Shown here: one piece after another, positions 35,052 to 44,189 of the stretch | Layout of the letters: the number at the start of each line of letters is the position of its first letter | How positions within the stretch are numbered: the stretch's first letter is position 1 | Assembly: GCF_003718715.1 (NCBI RefSeq) | Contig: NZ_CP033465.1 | Location: 2,108,001-2,172,000 of the forward strand | DNA length: 64,000 nt | Reading direction: 5' to 3' | DNA from: Clostridium sp. JN-1 | GTDB taxonomy: Bacteria; Bacillota; Clostridia; Clostridiales; Clostridiaceae | The notes under the pieces: generated by a model | The model's input: the letters and a program-made list of their open reading frames with translations, nothing else | Databases searched by the model: none | What the model was told of the DNA's origin: nothing | Translations under genes and position numbers: made by a program

Positions 35052-37196
35052 ATGGGGCTGACAAATGACTCTACAGGAATTAAGGCGGTTGATTCTGGAT
35101 TGGTTATTAAGAAGTCAACGCCAGATGATAAAGTTATCGCGGTAGCAGGTAATCCAAACGTCGGTAAAAGCACAGTTTTTAACAATTTAACAGGGCTTAA
35201 TCAACATACTGGGAACTGGCCCGGAAAAACTGTTACAAATGCCCAAGGATATTGCCATTACGCGGATTCAACTTATGTTTTAGTCGATATTCCAGGCACA
35301 TATTCCCTTATGGCACATTCAGTAGAGGAAGAAGTAGCACGAAACTTTATCTGTTTCGGTGATCCGGATGCAGTTGTTGTCGTCTGCGATGCTACCTGTC
35401 TGGAACGAAATTTTAATCTTGTTCTACAGACATTGGAAATTACCAACAAAGTAGTCGTTTGCGTCAACCTGATGGATGAAGCCAAGAAGAAGAACATAAG
35501 AATTGATTTAGATGCAATATCTCAAAAGCTTGGCGTACCTGTAGTAGGGACGACTGCAAGAAAGAAAAAAAGCTTGGGAAAATTAATGCAGTCTGTTAGT
35601 CAGTTGTTATGCCAGCCAGAAGAAAAGTCCCCTTTTCAGATAAAATACTCAAAACCGATAGAAGATGCTATTGCTTACTTGGAGCCTTTTATTAAACAAA
35701 AGATTGAGAAAAAGATAAATACACGGTGGCTCAGCCTGAAACTACTTGACTATGATGAAACACTGATTACTGCTCTTAATGAATATCTCGGTTATGAACT
35801 GATTAGTGATGAAGAAATCCAGAAAGAATTAAATCTAGCCAAAAAGATTTTGTCGGACGGCGGAATTACCAGTGATGCTTTACGTGATAAAATCGTTTCC
35901 GGTTTAGTTTTGGCTGCAGAATATATATGCTCTGATACAGTTCACTTTGACAAAGCCAACTATAATGCGATGGACAGGAAATTTGATAGTATATTGACAA
36001 ACAAATGGACCGGTTTCCCGATTATGATAGCCCTACTCATGGGCGTTTTCTGGCTAACAATAACAGGAGCCAATTACCCTTCACAGTTGATATCTGATGG
36101 GTTGTTTTGGGTTCAAGACCGGCTCACCGACGTTTTTCAATATATGGGTGCACCGGATTGGCTGCATGGAATGCTTGTTCTTGGCGTGTACCGTGTATTG
36201 GCATGGGTTGTTTCTGTAATGCTGCCGCCTATGGCGATTTTTTTTCCACTGTTTACCTTGCTTGAGGATTTGGGATATCTGCCCCGCGTTGCTTTTAATT
36301 TGGATAAATATTTTAAAAAGTGCTGCGCCTGCGGGAAACAAGCCCTTACCATGTGTATGGGATTCGGATGCAATGCAGCAGGTATTGTCGGGTGTAGAAT
36401 TATAGACTCACCACGCGAACGATTGATCGCCATAATTACCAATAATTTTGTGCCTTGTAACGGTCGATTTCCGACACTGATCGCTATCTTAACAATGTTT
36501 TTTGTCGGTGCCGCCGCCGGACCGTTTGAATCCGTTTTTTCTGCTGTCTTACTTACAGGCATGATTGTTTTAGGCATCTTTATGACTTTCATAGTCTCAA
36601 AGATATTGTCAAAGACAATTTTAAAAGGCGTTCCTTCCTCGTTCACGCTGGAGCTTCCGCCGTACCGCAAACCTCAAATTGGCAAGGTCATTGTCCGTTC
36701 CATCTTTGACAGAACATTATTTGTACTCGGAAGAGCTGTAGTAGTTGCAGCACCAGTCGGTCTTATTATATGGGTTATGGCTAATATTTCCTTCGGTAAT
36801 ATGACATTGCTTGCCCATTGCTCAAGCTTCTTAGATCCGTTTGCAAAAATGTTAGGAATGGACGGTGTTATTCTTTTAGCGTTTATTTTAGGTTTTCCAG
36901 CCAATGAAATCGTAGTTCCAATTATTATTATGACCTATATGTCATCCGGCAGCATCATGGAATTGGATAGCTTATGGGACTTAAAGCAACTATTGGTCAA
37001 TAACGGCTGGACATGGATTACTGCAATTAGTACAATGCTATTCTCTTTGATGCACTGGCCTTGCTCCACAACCTGTCTTACGATTAAGAAAGAAACTCAA
37101 AGCTTGAAATGGACAGCAGTCTCCTTTGCTGTACCGACTATAATGGGGATTATCGTTTGTTTTGCATTTGCTAATGTCGCAAGGCTATTTATATAA
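35052..37196 (+). CDS. feoB: Ferrous iron transporter B
   Basis: The product is 714 residues from the ATG at 35052 (GAGGTGG upstream). The N-terminal G domain has GNPNVGKSTVFN (G1), VDIPGTYSL (G3) and CVNLMDEA (G4). The polytopic membrane part has two Gate motifs: a cysteine-rich CGKQALTMCMGFGCNAAGIVGCRII with NNFVPCNGRFPTLIAI, and later ILGFPANEIVVPIIIM. It imports Fe2+. Codon choice and GC are visibly higher than in neighbouring genes, suggesting transfer of the feoAB pair. Confidence 0.97.
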   Translation: MGLTNDSTGIKAVDSGLVIKKSTPDDKVIAVAGNPNVGKSTVFNNLTGLNQHTGNWPGKTVTNAQGYCHYADSTYVLVDIPGTYSLMAHSVEEEVARNFICFGDPDAVVVVCDATCLERNFNLVLQTLEITNKVVVCVNLMDEAKKKNIRIDLDAISQKLGVPVVGTTARKKKSLGKLMQSVSQLLCQPEEKSPFQIKYSKPIEDAIAYLEPFIKQKIEKKINTRWLSLKLLDYDETLITALNEYLGYELISDEEIQKELNLAKKILSDGGITSDALRDKIVSGLVLAAEYICSDTVHFDKANYNAMDRKFDSILTNKWTGFPIMIALLMGVFWLTITGANYPSQLISDGLFWVQDRLTDVFQYMGAPDWLHGMLVLGVYRVLAWVVSVMLPPMAIFFPLFTLLEDLGYLPRVAFNLDKYFKKCCACGKQALTMCMGFGCNAAGIVGCRIIDSPRERLIAIITNNFVPCNGRFPTLIAILTMFFVGAAAGPFESVFSAVLLTGMIVLGIFMTFIVSKILSKTILKGVPSSFTLELPPYRKPQIGKVIVRSIFDRTLFVLGRAVVVAAPVGLIIWVMANISFGNMTLLAHCSSFLDPFAKMLGMDGVILLAFILGFPANEIVVPIIIMTYMSSGSIMELDSLWDLKQLLVNNGWTWITAISTMLFSLMHWPCSTTCLTIKKETQSLKWTAVSFAVPTIMGIIVCFAFANVARLFI

Positions 37197-37204
37197 ATGA
37201 AATA

Positions 37205-37241
37205 CAAGGCACTCTACGAAAATCAACCGTAGGATGCCTTG
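37205..37241 (+). terminator. Terminator-like hairpin after feoB
   Basis: CAAGGCA..CTACG pairs with CGTAG..TGCCTTG. The T run after it is weak. Confidence 0.6.
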
Positions 37242-37289
37242 CTTTGTTGGTATATAAATGTGTCCAAAAATTAATGGGTATAATCCAAG

Positions 37290-37876
37290 TACTTAATATG
37301 TTCCGGTAAATCCTTTTGTATCAGTTCTTTCATCTTTTTAGCAAAAGAACAAAGATAGCCGATAGGATTGCCACGCTGGATACAATAAAATCAACTACAT
37401 CATCCTTCTTAAAGTTCCCAACTAATATCTTTCTTCCACTTCTATACTCTGTTTTTTCATCTACAAATTCTATTTCCTTTTAAGTTTTTTATCATCGCAG
37501 AGCATAACAAACTTTCGGTATTCCTTTCTTGCGTTTTTATGTTGTTTCAAAATAAGTCCAATACAAATCCATCATCAACAAGTTCAAAGGGGTCATGTCT
37601 TATTCCTAAATATACTGGAAGGCTTGAAAAGTAGTACTTTTCAGGAGAATTTTCATACCTCCCAATATCAGTTGGATTATTATGTATGTATGCCGATAAG
37701 GCAAATAAATATCTTTCTATTTTAACTATTTTGCTTCTAAACCTGTCTTGGAATAAATGTCCATGTCTTTTATGCATTCCATTGAAATATTGAGCATATG
37801 AAAAGTTAATATCATGCATTATCTTTGAAATATCAGCTCCATTAGCATCAATTATAAGATGCAAATGATTATCCAT
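37290..37876 (-). pseudogene. REP-associated / IS200-like Y1 transposase, degraded
   Basis: From 37876 the frame reads MDNHLHLIIDANGADISKIM, the HUH signature region, and continues AQYFNGMHKRHGHLFQDRFRSKIV to YIHNNPTDIGRYENSPEKYYFSS. It then frameshifts. Downstream pieces FVDEKTEYRSGRKILVGNFKKDDVVDFI correspond to the C-terminal part of these proteins. The N-terminus and catalytic tyrosine region are incomplete. A second scrap of the same gene lies at 34.35-34.41 kb, so two copies bracket feoAB. Confidence 0.75.
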
Positions 37877-38024
37877 AAGTCAATACAAACTGTGATAGTA
37901 AAAAAGCTGAGTAAATTATTTATTGTCTTGTACATTTACCATGCCCCCATTACTTCCAGTTACAATTCAACGTCCTCATTGCAAGTGAGGTTTTTGTTCA
38001 TCTTTTTAAGTATATCTTTCTTTG

Positions 38025-38897
38025 CTATTGTATTGGAAAATAAATTTCAATCTGTGATTCTTCATTTTCTGCTCCTAAAAACTGCTCTGTGTAGCATTCC
38101 AGATCATCTCTGTCATCAAGTTGAAAACTACTCTTAGGCAACCAAATACCCCAAATATAATAATATGTAGAAAGTAAATTTTTTACTTTACCTTTGTGTA
38201 TGAACTTAGCATACTTTCCACCACTAATTTCTTTTAATTTCATACCTTCTGGTATATTAGAGTCACATGATGCTTCAATCCCTATAAATACAGCAGCTTC
38301 ACTATTTTTATTAAATGTGTTTGACAAGCATGTACCACCTGTTTCATAAATACTATACCTATTATTATTCATTGAAATATAATGCTGCTTTGCCAATTGA
38401 ACGTTCAACTTTTCCCACATTTCAATAATGTTATTATTCTCAATACTCATGTCAAATCTAAACCCAACAACAAATTTAGGTTGAAATATTACGATTTTTG
38501 GTGATAAATTTGCATAATTGCATTCAGTTAGTTTGTCAATTTGCATCGGCTGATGGCTTCCAATCAGCACATTAATCCCATTTTTTCTGTATTCTGTTGG
38601 TGTAATACCATATCTCTTTCTAAAGGCTCTTGTAAAACTTTCAGCAGACTCAAAATACAATGAAACTGCGATGTCTAAAATTTTTCTGTCACTATATATA
38701 AGATCATATGCCGCTTGAGTCAACCTCCGACTTCTGATATAGCTGCCAATTGTTTCCCCCATCACTACTTGAAAATAACGGTGAAAGTGATAATAAGAAT
38801 AGGAAACTGCATTAGCAACTGATTCTACAGTCAAAGGTTCATACAAATTTGTTTCAATAAATATAATTGCTCTACCAATGATTTGCTTATCTTTCAA
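38025..38897 (-). CDS. AraC-family regulator with GyrI-like effector domain
   Basis: The 290-residue product has an N-terminal double HTH (about 8-105; PLTVESVANAVSYSYYHFHRYFQVVMGETIGSYIRSRRL, DIAVSLYFESAESFTRAFRKRYGITPTEYR). The C-terminal effector domain (about 125-290) ends LGAENEESQIEIYFPI. This is the Rob/TipA-type layout, responding to small molecules. It directly follows the C45 hydrolase gene on the same strand (17-base gap). Confidence 0.93.
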   Translation of the reverse strand: MKDKQIIGRAIIFIETNLYEPLTVESVANAVSYSYYHFHRYFQVVMGETIGSYIRSRRLTQAAYDLIYSDRKILDIAVSLYFESAESFTRAFRKRYGITPTEYRKNGINVLIGSHQPMQIDKLTECNYANLSPKIVIFQPKFVVGFRFDMSIENNNIIEMWEKLNVQLAKQHYISMNNNRYSIYETGGTCLSNTFNKNSEAAVFIGIEASCDSNIPEGMKLKEISGGKYAKFIHKGKVKNLLSTYYYIWGIWLPKSSFQLDDRDDLECYTEQFLGAENEESQIEIYFPIQ

Positions 38898-38914
38898 TAC
38901 AGTCTCCTCCTTTT

Positions 38915-40024
38915 TTAATAGGTAATATTGTAAAAGTCTTTTCCCGCTTTTTCATATGGAAGGTTCACTATAATTTCTCGTTCTTGTAATTTTTGTACCT
39001 TAAAACTTTTCCAACCATTGGCTTGCGGTGAACCAAAGGTCATTTCTATTTTTTTCTCGGTTGTATTAAACAACATAGAACGTAAAGTTCCAAAAAATTC
39101 GGGGTAATAATGACAACATAATCCCTGCGGATAAGATGTCGACAGTATAACTTTTAAATCTTGCACTGATATTTTTTCTTTTTCAGAAAACATCTTTTCT
39201 ATTGCTTTATAACGAATCACCGAGTTTTCAATCAACATCTTTTCATATGGCTTTATTTCTTGCAAAACTACATGATTTGTAGAAATTAGAAAATTCTGCT
39301 TGGAGACGTTATCTAAAATGCGATATGCTTTATGACCATCTATACATTGCAATAGAGCAATTTTGTTATTACTATCAGCAAGCATTAAATTTATATTATA
39401 TCCAATAGGTGCATCCATTGCCCATGCAATAGCTTCATCAACATTTTTGCAGTTTTCCAAAATACTTCGGATAACAACCCAAAAAGAAAAACCGGTTACA
39501 CCTGCTTTCTGTCCTCCCTCAAAGTTACCCACAGGCAATCCATTGCTAGCTTTACAAGCTGCCAATCCATACTCATTCATTCCATCACATCGTCCGAATA
39601 AATTGAGTGTAGAACCAATGTAGCGATATTTCCCTTTAATAGCTGTATATGCAAAGCACATTTCTTCCATTTCATCATTAAAATCATAGTTACGCGCCAT
39701 TAAAGTGTGTCCAGTTTCAATCTTGTTTGAAACTGCTGCCATCAAACTGCACCCGCGTTCCAAATATGTCATTGCATAAAAAATCGCTTGTTCTTTCGAA
39801 ATTCCAACTGTATCTACAAACCCTTTGATTTCCTCATTTACACCACTGCAATATCGGTTAATCAAATTGAATATTTCTGTTAATTTACTTTGAGGATAGG
39901 CCTTAGGTGGTAAAATCACCTTTTTTAATAAATCAGGTTGCGATAAAATCCAATTACCAATCTGCGTCCCAACTTCATAACTTGTTCCTACAAAATTCTT
40001 TAAGTACGTCTTTGTTTTTTTCAT
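38915..40024 (-). CDS. C45-type N-terminal-nucleophile amidohydrolase / acyltransferase
   Basis: The product is about 369 residues from the ATG at 40024 (GAGGTG upstream). It resembles the linear amide C-N hydrolases of the choloylglycine/IAT superfamily. TYLERGCSLMAAVSNKIETGHTLMARNYDFND contains the likely nucleophile cysteine, and YIGSTLNLFGRCDGMNEYGLAACKASNGLP follows. In family enzymes a propeptide is cleaved before the cysteine. The substrate is unknown. The adjacent AraC/GyrI gene suggests that a small amide or antibiotic-like molecule is sensed and hydrolysed. Confidence 0.82.
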   Translation of the reverse strand: MKKTKTYLKNFVGTSYEVGTQIGNWILSQPDLLKKVILPPKAYPQSKLTEIFNLINRYCSGVNEEIKGFVDTVGISKEQAIFYAMTYLERGCSLMAAVSNKIETGHTLMARNYDFNDEMEEMCFAYTAIKGKYRYIGSTLNLFGRCDGMNEYGLAACKASNGLPVGNFEGGQKAGVTGFSFWVVIRSILENCKNVDEAIAWAMDAPIGYNINLMLADSNNKIALLQCIDGHKAYRILDNVSKQNFLISTNHVVLQEIKPYEKMLIENSVIRYKAIEKMFSEKEKISVQDLKVILSTSYPQGLCCHYYPEFFGTLRSMLFNTTEKKIEMTFGSPQANGWKSFKVQKLQEREIIVNLPYEKAGKDFYNITY

Positions 40025-40153
40025 TAAAAACACCTCATCTTTCAAAAAAATTATAAGATAAGGTAAGATGATATACTTGATATTTTCTGCGGAATTTTTT
40101 ATATAATTTTTTATTCAAATTATTATTTATATTACTTAGTTTAAAATTGGAAT

Positions 40154-40771
40154 TTATGTTTTACAAATCAATATACATTCTGCTAGCATTTTTCCTACAA
40201 TTACAGAACTATTGATTATATTAAATCCTTTTTTGCGGATAAATTCTACATATTCATCAGACGTCCACTTATGAAAAGTATGAAACCCGATTATTTCCAT
40301 TAATCGAATTAGTATCTTATTAATTTTTCCATTATATACAAATGTTGGTGCAATCAGCAATCCTCCTTCTTTTAATACACGCCTAATTTCTGTTAGTGCT
40401 TTATCAGGATTAGGCATAATATGAAGAGCATTTGCAATAACTACTGTGTCAAACCGTACATCCTCGTATGATAGGTTCGTTGCATCCTGTACATTAAAAG
40501 TAACAGGTAAATGAGATACTCTTAACTTTGCTTCTTCAATCATGTTCTCTGAAAAATCAGTTGCTTCCCAACTAGCTACTTTTTTACATAGTGGAAATGT
40601 AAGTTGTCCAGTTCCACAAGCCAATTCTAACACCTGCATATTATTATTCAACGATTTTGATATAATTTCACATAATTCTCGGTAAAGTTTTATATTTTTT
40701 CTTTCCTGCATTGGCGTATACAATTTGGCAACCTTTTCCCAAAACTTTTTATTTGTAACTTTTCTACCCAT
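40154..40771 (-). CDS. Class I SAM-dependent methyltransferase
   Basis: The 205-residue product has motif I LELACGTGQLTFPL (near residue 48), an acidic motif II (ATDFSENMIEEAK), VQDATNLSYEDVRFDTVVIANALHIMPNP (motif IV) and LLIAPTFVYNG. It is a UbiE-like small-molecule methyltransferase with unknown substrate. It is the last gene before the CRISPR array. Confidence 0.9.
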   Translation of the reverse strand: MGRKVTNKKFWEKVAKLYTPMQERKNIKLYRELCEIISKSLNNNMQVLELACGTGQLTFPLCKKVASWEATDFSENMIEEAKLRVSHLPVTFNVQDATNLSYEDVRFDTVVIANALHIMPNPDKALTEIRRVLKEGGLLIAPTFVYNGKINKILIRLMEIIGFHTFHKWTSDEYVEFIRKKGFNIINSSVIVGKMLAECILICKT

Positions 40772-40878
40772 ACTATTGCATAGCCTTCTTTCCTAAACAC
40801 TTACAAATTACTATTTATATTACTTAATCTCAAAATCATTACAAAATCTTGATATTCCTATCCTCGTAAATATCCTTC

Positions 40879-41150
40879 TATCAACAGTTTCTTATATCAA
40901 TAACAGATATTCTTTACCATTACTTCGGGAATGAATTGGCTAAAGCCCAAACCTACTGTAAGTGTACATTCCATGTTATGGTTCAACTGTCTTTAAGTGA
41001 TGCATATTGCAACCTTGCTCCTATTTGATTAAGCATTCTTTTATCAGCAGTTACTTATATCAATAATAGATATTCTTTACTATTACTTCGGGAATGAATG
41101 GGCTAAAGCCCAAACCCACTGTAAGTATACATATCATGTTATGGTTCAAC
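40879..41150. repeat. Tandemly duplicated end of the CRISPR locus
   Basis: A 109-base block (starting TATCAACAGTTTCTTATATC at 40879) recurs at 41042 with few changes, offset 163 bases. Each copy contains TTCGGGAATGAAT and GGCTAAAGCC and ends in a degenerate CRISPR repeat: 40958-40987 (GTAAGTGTACATTCC...) and 41121-41150 (GTAAGTATACATATC...). Confidence 0.85.
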
Positions 41151-42655
41151 CCCTCAAATGATTTAACAAAATCCACACATTGTTTATTTAAATACATATC
41201 ATGTTATGGTTCAACGCAAAAGATGCAACACCAGTTACAACTACGGTCGGATTTAAATACATATCATGTTATGGTTCAACAGTAGAGAAATTTTAGAGTT
41301 GCAATATAGAGTTGCATTTAAATACATATCATGTTATGGTTCAACTAAACCATTAAAAAATCTTAAGTCATACTATGATTAATTTAAATACATATCATGT
41401 TATGGTTCAACTTAATTATTCTGTTAAAAAGTTCTCTGATGAGTCTTATTTAAATACATATCATGTTATGGTTCAACAACTTCTATTAATTAACTCATTA
41501 CAATATTCTTCACATTTAAATACATATCATGTTATGGTTCAACTAAAATAAATAGTAATAGCACTATTGATTTACAAGCATTTAAATACATATCATGTTA
41601 TGGTTCAACTTTTTCATGTAAAGAAAAAGAGTCGTTTAATTTATAATTTAAATACATATCATGTTATGGTTCAACCAGCTGAACAATTATATCATACTGG
41701 TAAATTAAAGACATTTAAATACATATCATGTTATGGTTCAACTGGTGGATTGGTATAAACAAGAGTGGGGTATTTGAATTTAAATACATATCATGTTATG
41801 GTTCAACTAATATTTATAATGATTATATTGAAGCTATAACAAAATTTAAATACATATCATGTTATGGTTCAACTAAAAATTCACTTATTGTATAAAATAT
41901 AATAATACTATTTAAATACATATCATGTTATGGTTCAACATTACAACCTCTACAACTATCCAGTTTGGATTTTCATTTAAATACATATCATGTTATGGTT
42001 CAACCAATATTTTAAGAGACCAATTTCAGAATTAATTGGATTTAAATACATATCATGTTATGGTTCAACATGTTATTGCTGCTATCTTAAATTATCCAAA
42101 AGAATTTAAATACATATCATGTTATGGTTCAACCCGCAAAGTACATGGCAATGTTTGGCTATGCTTTAATTTAAATACATATCATGTTATGGTTCAACCA
42201 GTTAGTGCATATAATTATATTATTAATCAAAAATATTTAAATACATATCATGTTATGGTTCAACTAATATATAAAGGTGTTAAATCTGGAGAAATAAATG
42301 ATTTAAATACATATCATGTTATGGTTCAACTGAAGAAAAAGCATATTGGTTAGGTTTTGTTTGGTGATTTAAATACATATCATGTTATGGTTCAACGTTA
42401 AAGAAAGTAATATTAAAACAAATGGTTAATTAATTTAAATACATATCATGTTATGGTTCAACAATCTAATACAAGGCAATGGTAATAATTCTTTTACATT
42501 TAAATACATATCATGTTATGGTTCAACTGGTTGAAGTTAAAAGGAACTATATACAAGTTGATTTAAATACATATCATGTTATGGTTCAACTATTATGTAG
42601 TATTAAATACTACATCTTGTAACATATTTAAATACATATCATGTTATGGTTCAAC
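41121..42655 (-). CRISPR. CRISPR array, 24 repeats (30 bp), 23 spacers
   Basis: On the plus strand the repeat begins ATTTAAATACATATC and ends ATGTTATGGTTCAAC. Starts include 41186, 41251, 41316, 41382, 41448, 41514, 41580, 41646, 41713, 41778, 41844, 41910, 41975, 42040, 42104, 42169, 42235, 42301, 42367, 42433, 42498, 42561 and 42626. The unit at 41121 has a degenerate left part. Spacers are 33-37 bases and all differ. The inverse orientation (GTTGAACC...TTTAAAT) resembles clostridial type I-B repeats, so transcription probably runs on the minus strand from a leader right of 42655, with the degenerate repeat at the far end. No cas gene is in the window. Confidence 0.97.
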
Positions 42656-43101
42656 TAATACAAAATAGCCATTCTTTATTTTCATTATAATCCTTAAAGT
42701 ATTGATAATAAAGAGTTTAGCTAAAATTTTTCCAACCGTTTTTGATTTTTTGCAATTTCAAAAACAAAAGTGCTTTAAGCTGTTGGATTTGAATTGCTTA
42801 AGGCACTTTGGTTTTATAAGTTGATTGGAAAAATGTTTTTAATCTTAGCTCAATATAAAATTTATTCAATAAAGCCTTTTGTCTGCATTTTTTCTGAATT
42901 ACAGAAGAATGCCATACCTGTTTTCATTTTTCTAAGATTCAATTTTTTATAAAAAGCTTCTTTCCCAGATAAATTAAGTATAAATGCTTACGCTGCGTAA
43001 ACAAGTCAAATTTTAATTTAACCTTGAGCATAATTTTTACAGCCTTTTATTTTATAAAATTTACATACTTTTTTAGTATCTACATGAATTTTTCAAGTAC
43101 A
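42656..43101. other. Probable CRISPR leader with a long hairpin; no gene
   Basis: There is no open frame. AAAGTGCTTTAAGC and GCTTAAGGCACTTT form a hairpin (about 42768-42811). Outer blocks TAGCTAAAATTTTTCCAACC (from about 42719) and GGAAAAATGTTTTTAATC-TTAGCT (to about 42850) extend it imperfectly. An AT-rich tract lies next to the first repeat. Confidence 0.55.
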
Positions 43102-43641
43102 TTATTTGAAGCTTTCATAATGTATTATTTCTTCTAATTTTTTTCGAGGACGTGCCTTTGGTTTTTCATCTGGATAGCCAAGTGTAACAACTCCAACTAC
43201 ATATTTATCAGATGGTATATTTAAAATTGGTCTTATTTCATTTTGCACAAGCCACCCAACCCAACAAGTACCTAACCCTAAATTACAAGCTTCAAGAAGT
43301 ATATGTTCTATTGAAATTGATGTATCCCTAATTATCTGCTTCAACTCCTCTTGTGGACTATTTTCATCTAAAGATATATTTTTTCCAACTATTCTAGAAC
43401 TTATATCTGCTGCACATACAATAAAAACTGGAGCTTTAAGCATCCATTTTTGATTATGGCATACTTCCGATATTTTTCGTCTATTTTCTTCAGATTTTAC
43501 TATAATAAAGTGCCACGGCTGAGTATTACTTCCTGATGGAGCTAATCTTGCACTTTCAATTAATTGAAGTATTTTTTCATTTTCAACTTCTTTGCAATCA
43601 TATTTTCTTATGCTTCTTCGTTCTCTAATTTCACTAATCAT
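43102..43641 (-). CDS. Nitroreductase-family oxidoreductase
   Basis: The 179-residue product begins MISEIRERRSIRKYDCKEVE. It has ARLAPSGSNTQPWHFIIVKS (FMN contact), ISIEHILLEACNLGLGTCWVGWL, and the end VVGVVTLGYPDEKPKARPRKKLEEIIHYE. It is of the same superfamily as the gene at 22981 but a different subgroup. Its substrate is unknown. dut lies 33 bases upstream on the same strand, so they are probably cotranscribed. Confidence 0.93.
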   Translation of the reverse strand: MISEIRERRSIRKYDCKEVENEKILQLIESARLAPSGSNTQPWHFIIVKSEENRRKISEVCHNQKWMLKAPVFIVCAADISSRIVGKNISLDENSPQEELKQIIRDTSISIEHILLEACNLGLGTCWVGWLVQNEIRPILNIPSDKYVVGVVTLGYPDEKPKARPRKKLEEIIHYESFK

Positions 43642-43674
43642 GTTATTCCCCTCTCAATATAATTAATTTTTAAC

Positions 43675-44109
43675 TTACTTCATTCCCGTTGAGCCGAAAC
43701 CACCGCTATTTCTATCAGATGATGATACTTCTTTAACTTCTTTTATTGAAACTTTTATAACAGGTTTAATGACCATTTGGGCTATTTTCATCTGTTTTTC
43801 AACCTTAAATGGGACTTTTCCATGATTTATTAATATAACACCAATTTCTCCCCTGTAGCCTTCATCAATTGTTCCTGGGGAATTTAAAACTGTTACAGAA
43901 TTTTTTAAAGCTAGTCCACTTCTTGGTCTTACCTGAGCTTCTGTATTAGCAGGAAGTTCTATAATAATACCTGTTTTTATTAAAGCAGTCTGTCCTACAT
44001 CTATAATCTTTTCCTCAACAGAAAACAAATCCATTCCTGCATCACTTTTGTGTGCATATTCAGGTAGTTTAGCTTCTTCATTTATTCTTTTTACTTTAAC
44101 TTCCATCAT
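43675..44109 (-). CDS. dut: dUTP diphosphatase
   Basis: The 144-residue trimeric-type dUTPase shows the five family motifs: [42 protein letters not shown] region and the C-terminal [10 protein letters not shown] arm that closes over the substrate. It hydrolyses dUTP to dUMP, preventing uracil incorporation and feeding dTMP synthesis. GGAGG lies seven bases before the ATG. Confidence 0.96.
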   Translation of the reverse strand: MMEVKVKRINEEAKLPEYAHKSDAGMDLFSVEEKIIDVGQTALIKTGIIIELPANTEAQVRPRSGLALKNSVTVLNSPGTIDEGYRGEIGVILINHGKVPFKVEKQMKIAQMVIKPVIKVSIKEVKEVSSSDRNSGGFGSTGMK

Positions 44110-44154
44110 TGTTTTTCCTCCATTTAAATCAACTTCTTTTAAATTATAACAAAT

Positions 44155-44186
44155 AAACTACCTCTGGGATACCCCAGGGGTAGTTT
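44155..44186. terminator. Palindromic hairpin like the one after the first nitroreductase
   Basis: AAACTACCTCTGGG pairs with CCCAGGGGTAGTTT with one wobble. It is upstream of dut and downstream of nothing identifiable. The core CCC(C)AGGGG-TA resembles 23498-23531. Confidence 0.6.
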
Positions 44187-44189
44187 ATA

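Noticed and set aside
36081-36904. Three minus-strand ORFs within feoB
   Set aside because: Antisense shadows of a strongly supported gene in a higher-GC segment with fewer chance stops.
41094-42353. Three plus-strand ORFs with repeated LNTYHVMVQ
   Set aside because: They are translations of the CRISPR repeat, not proteins.
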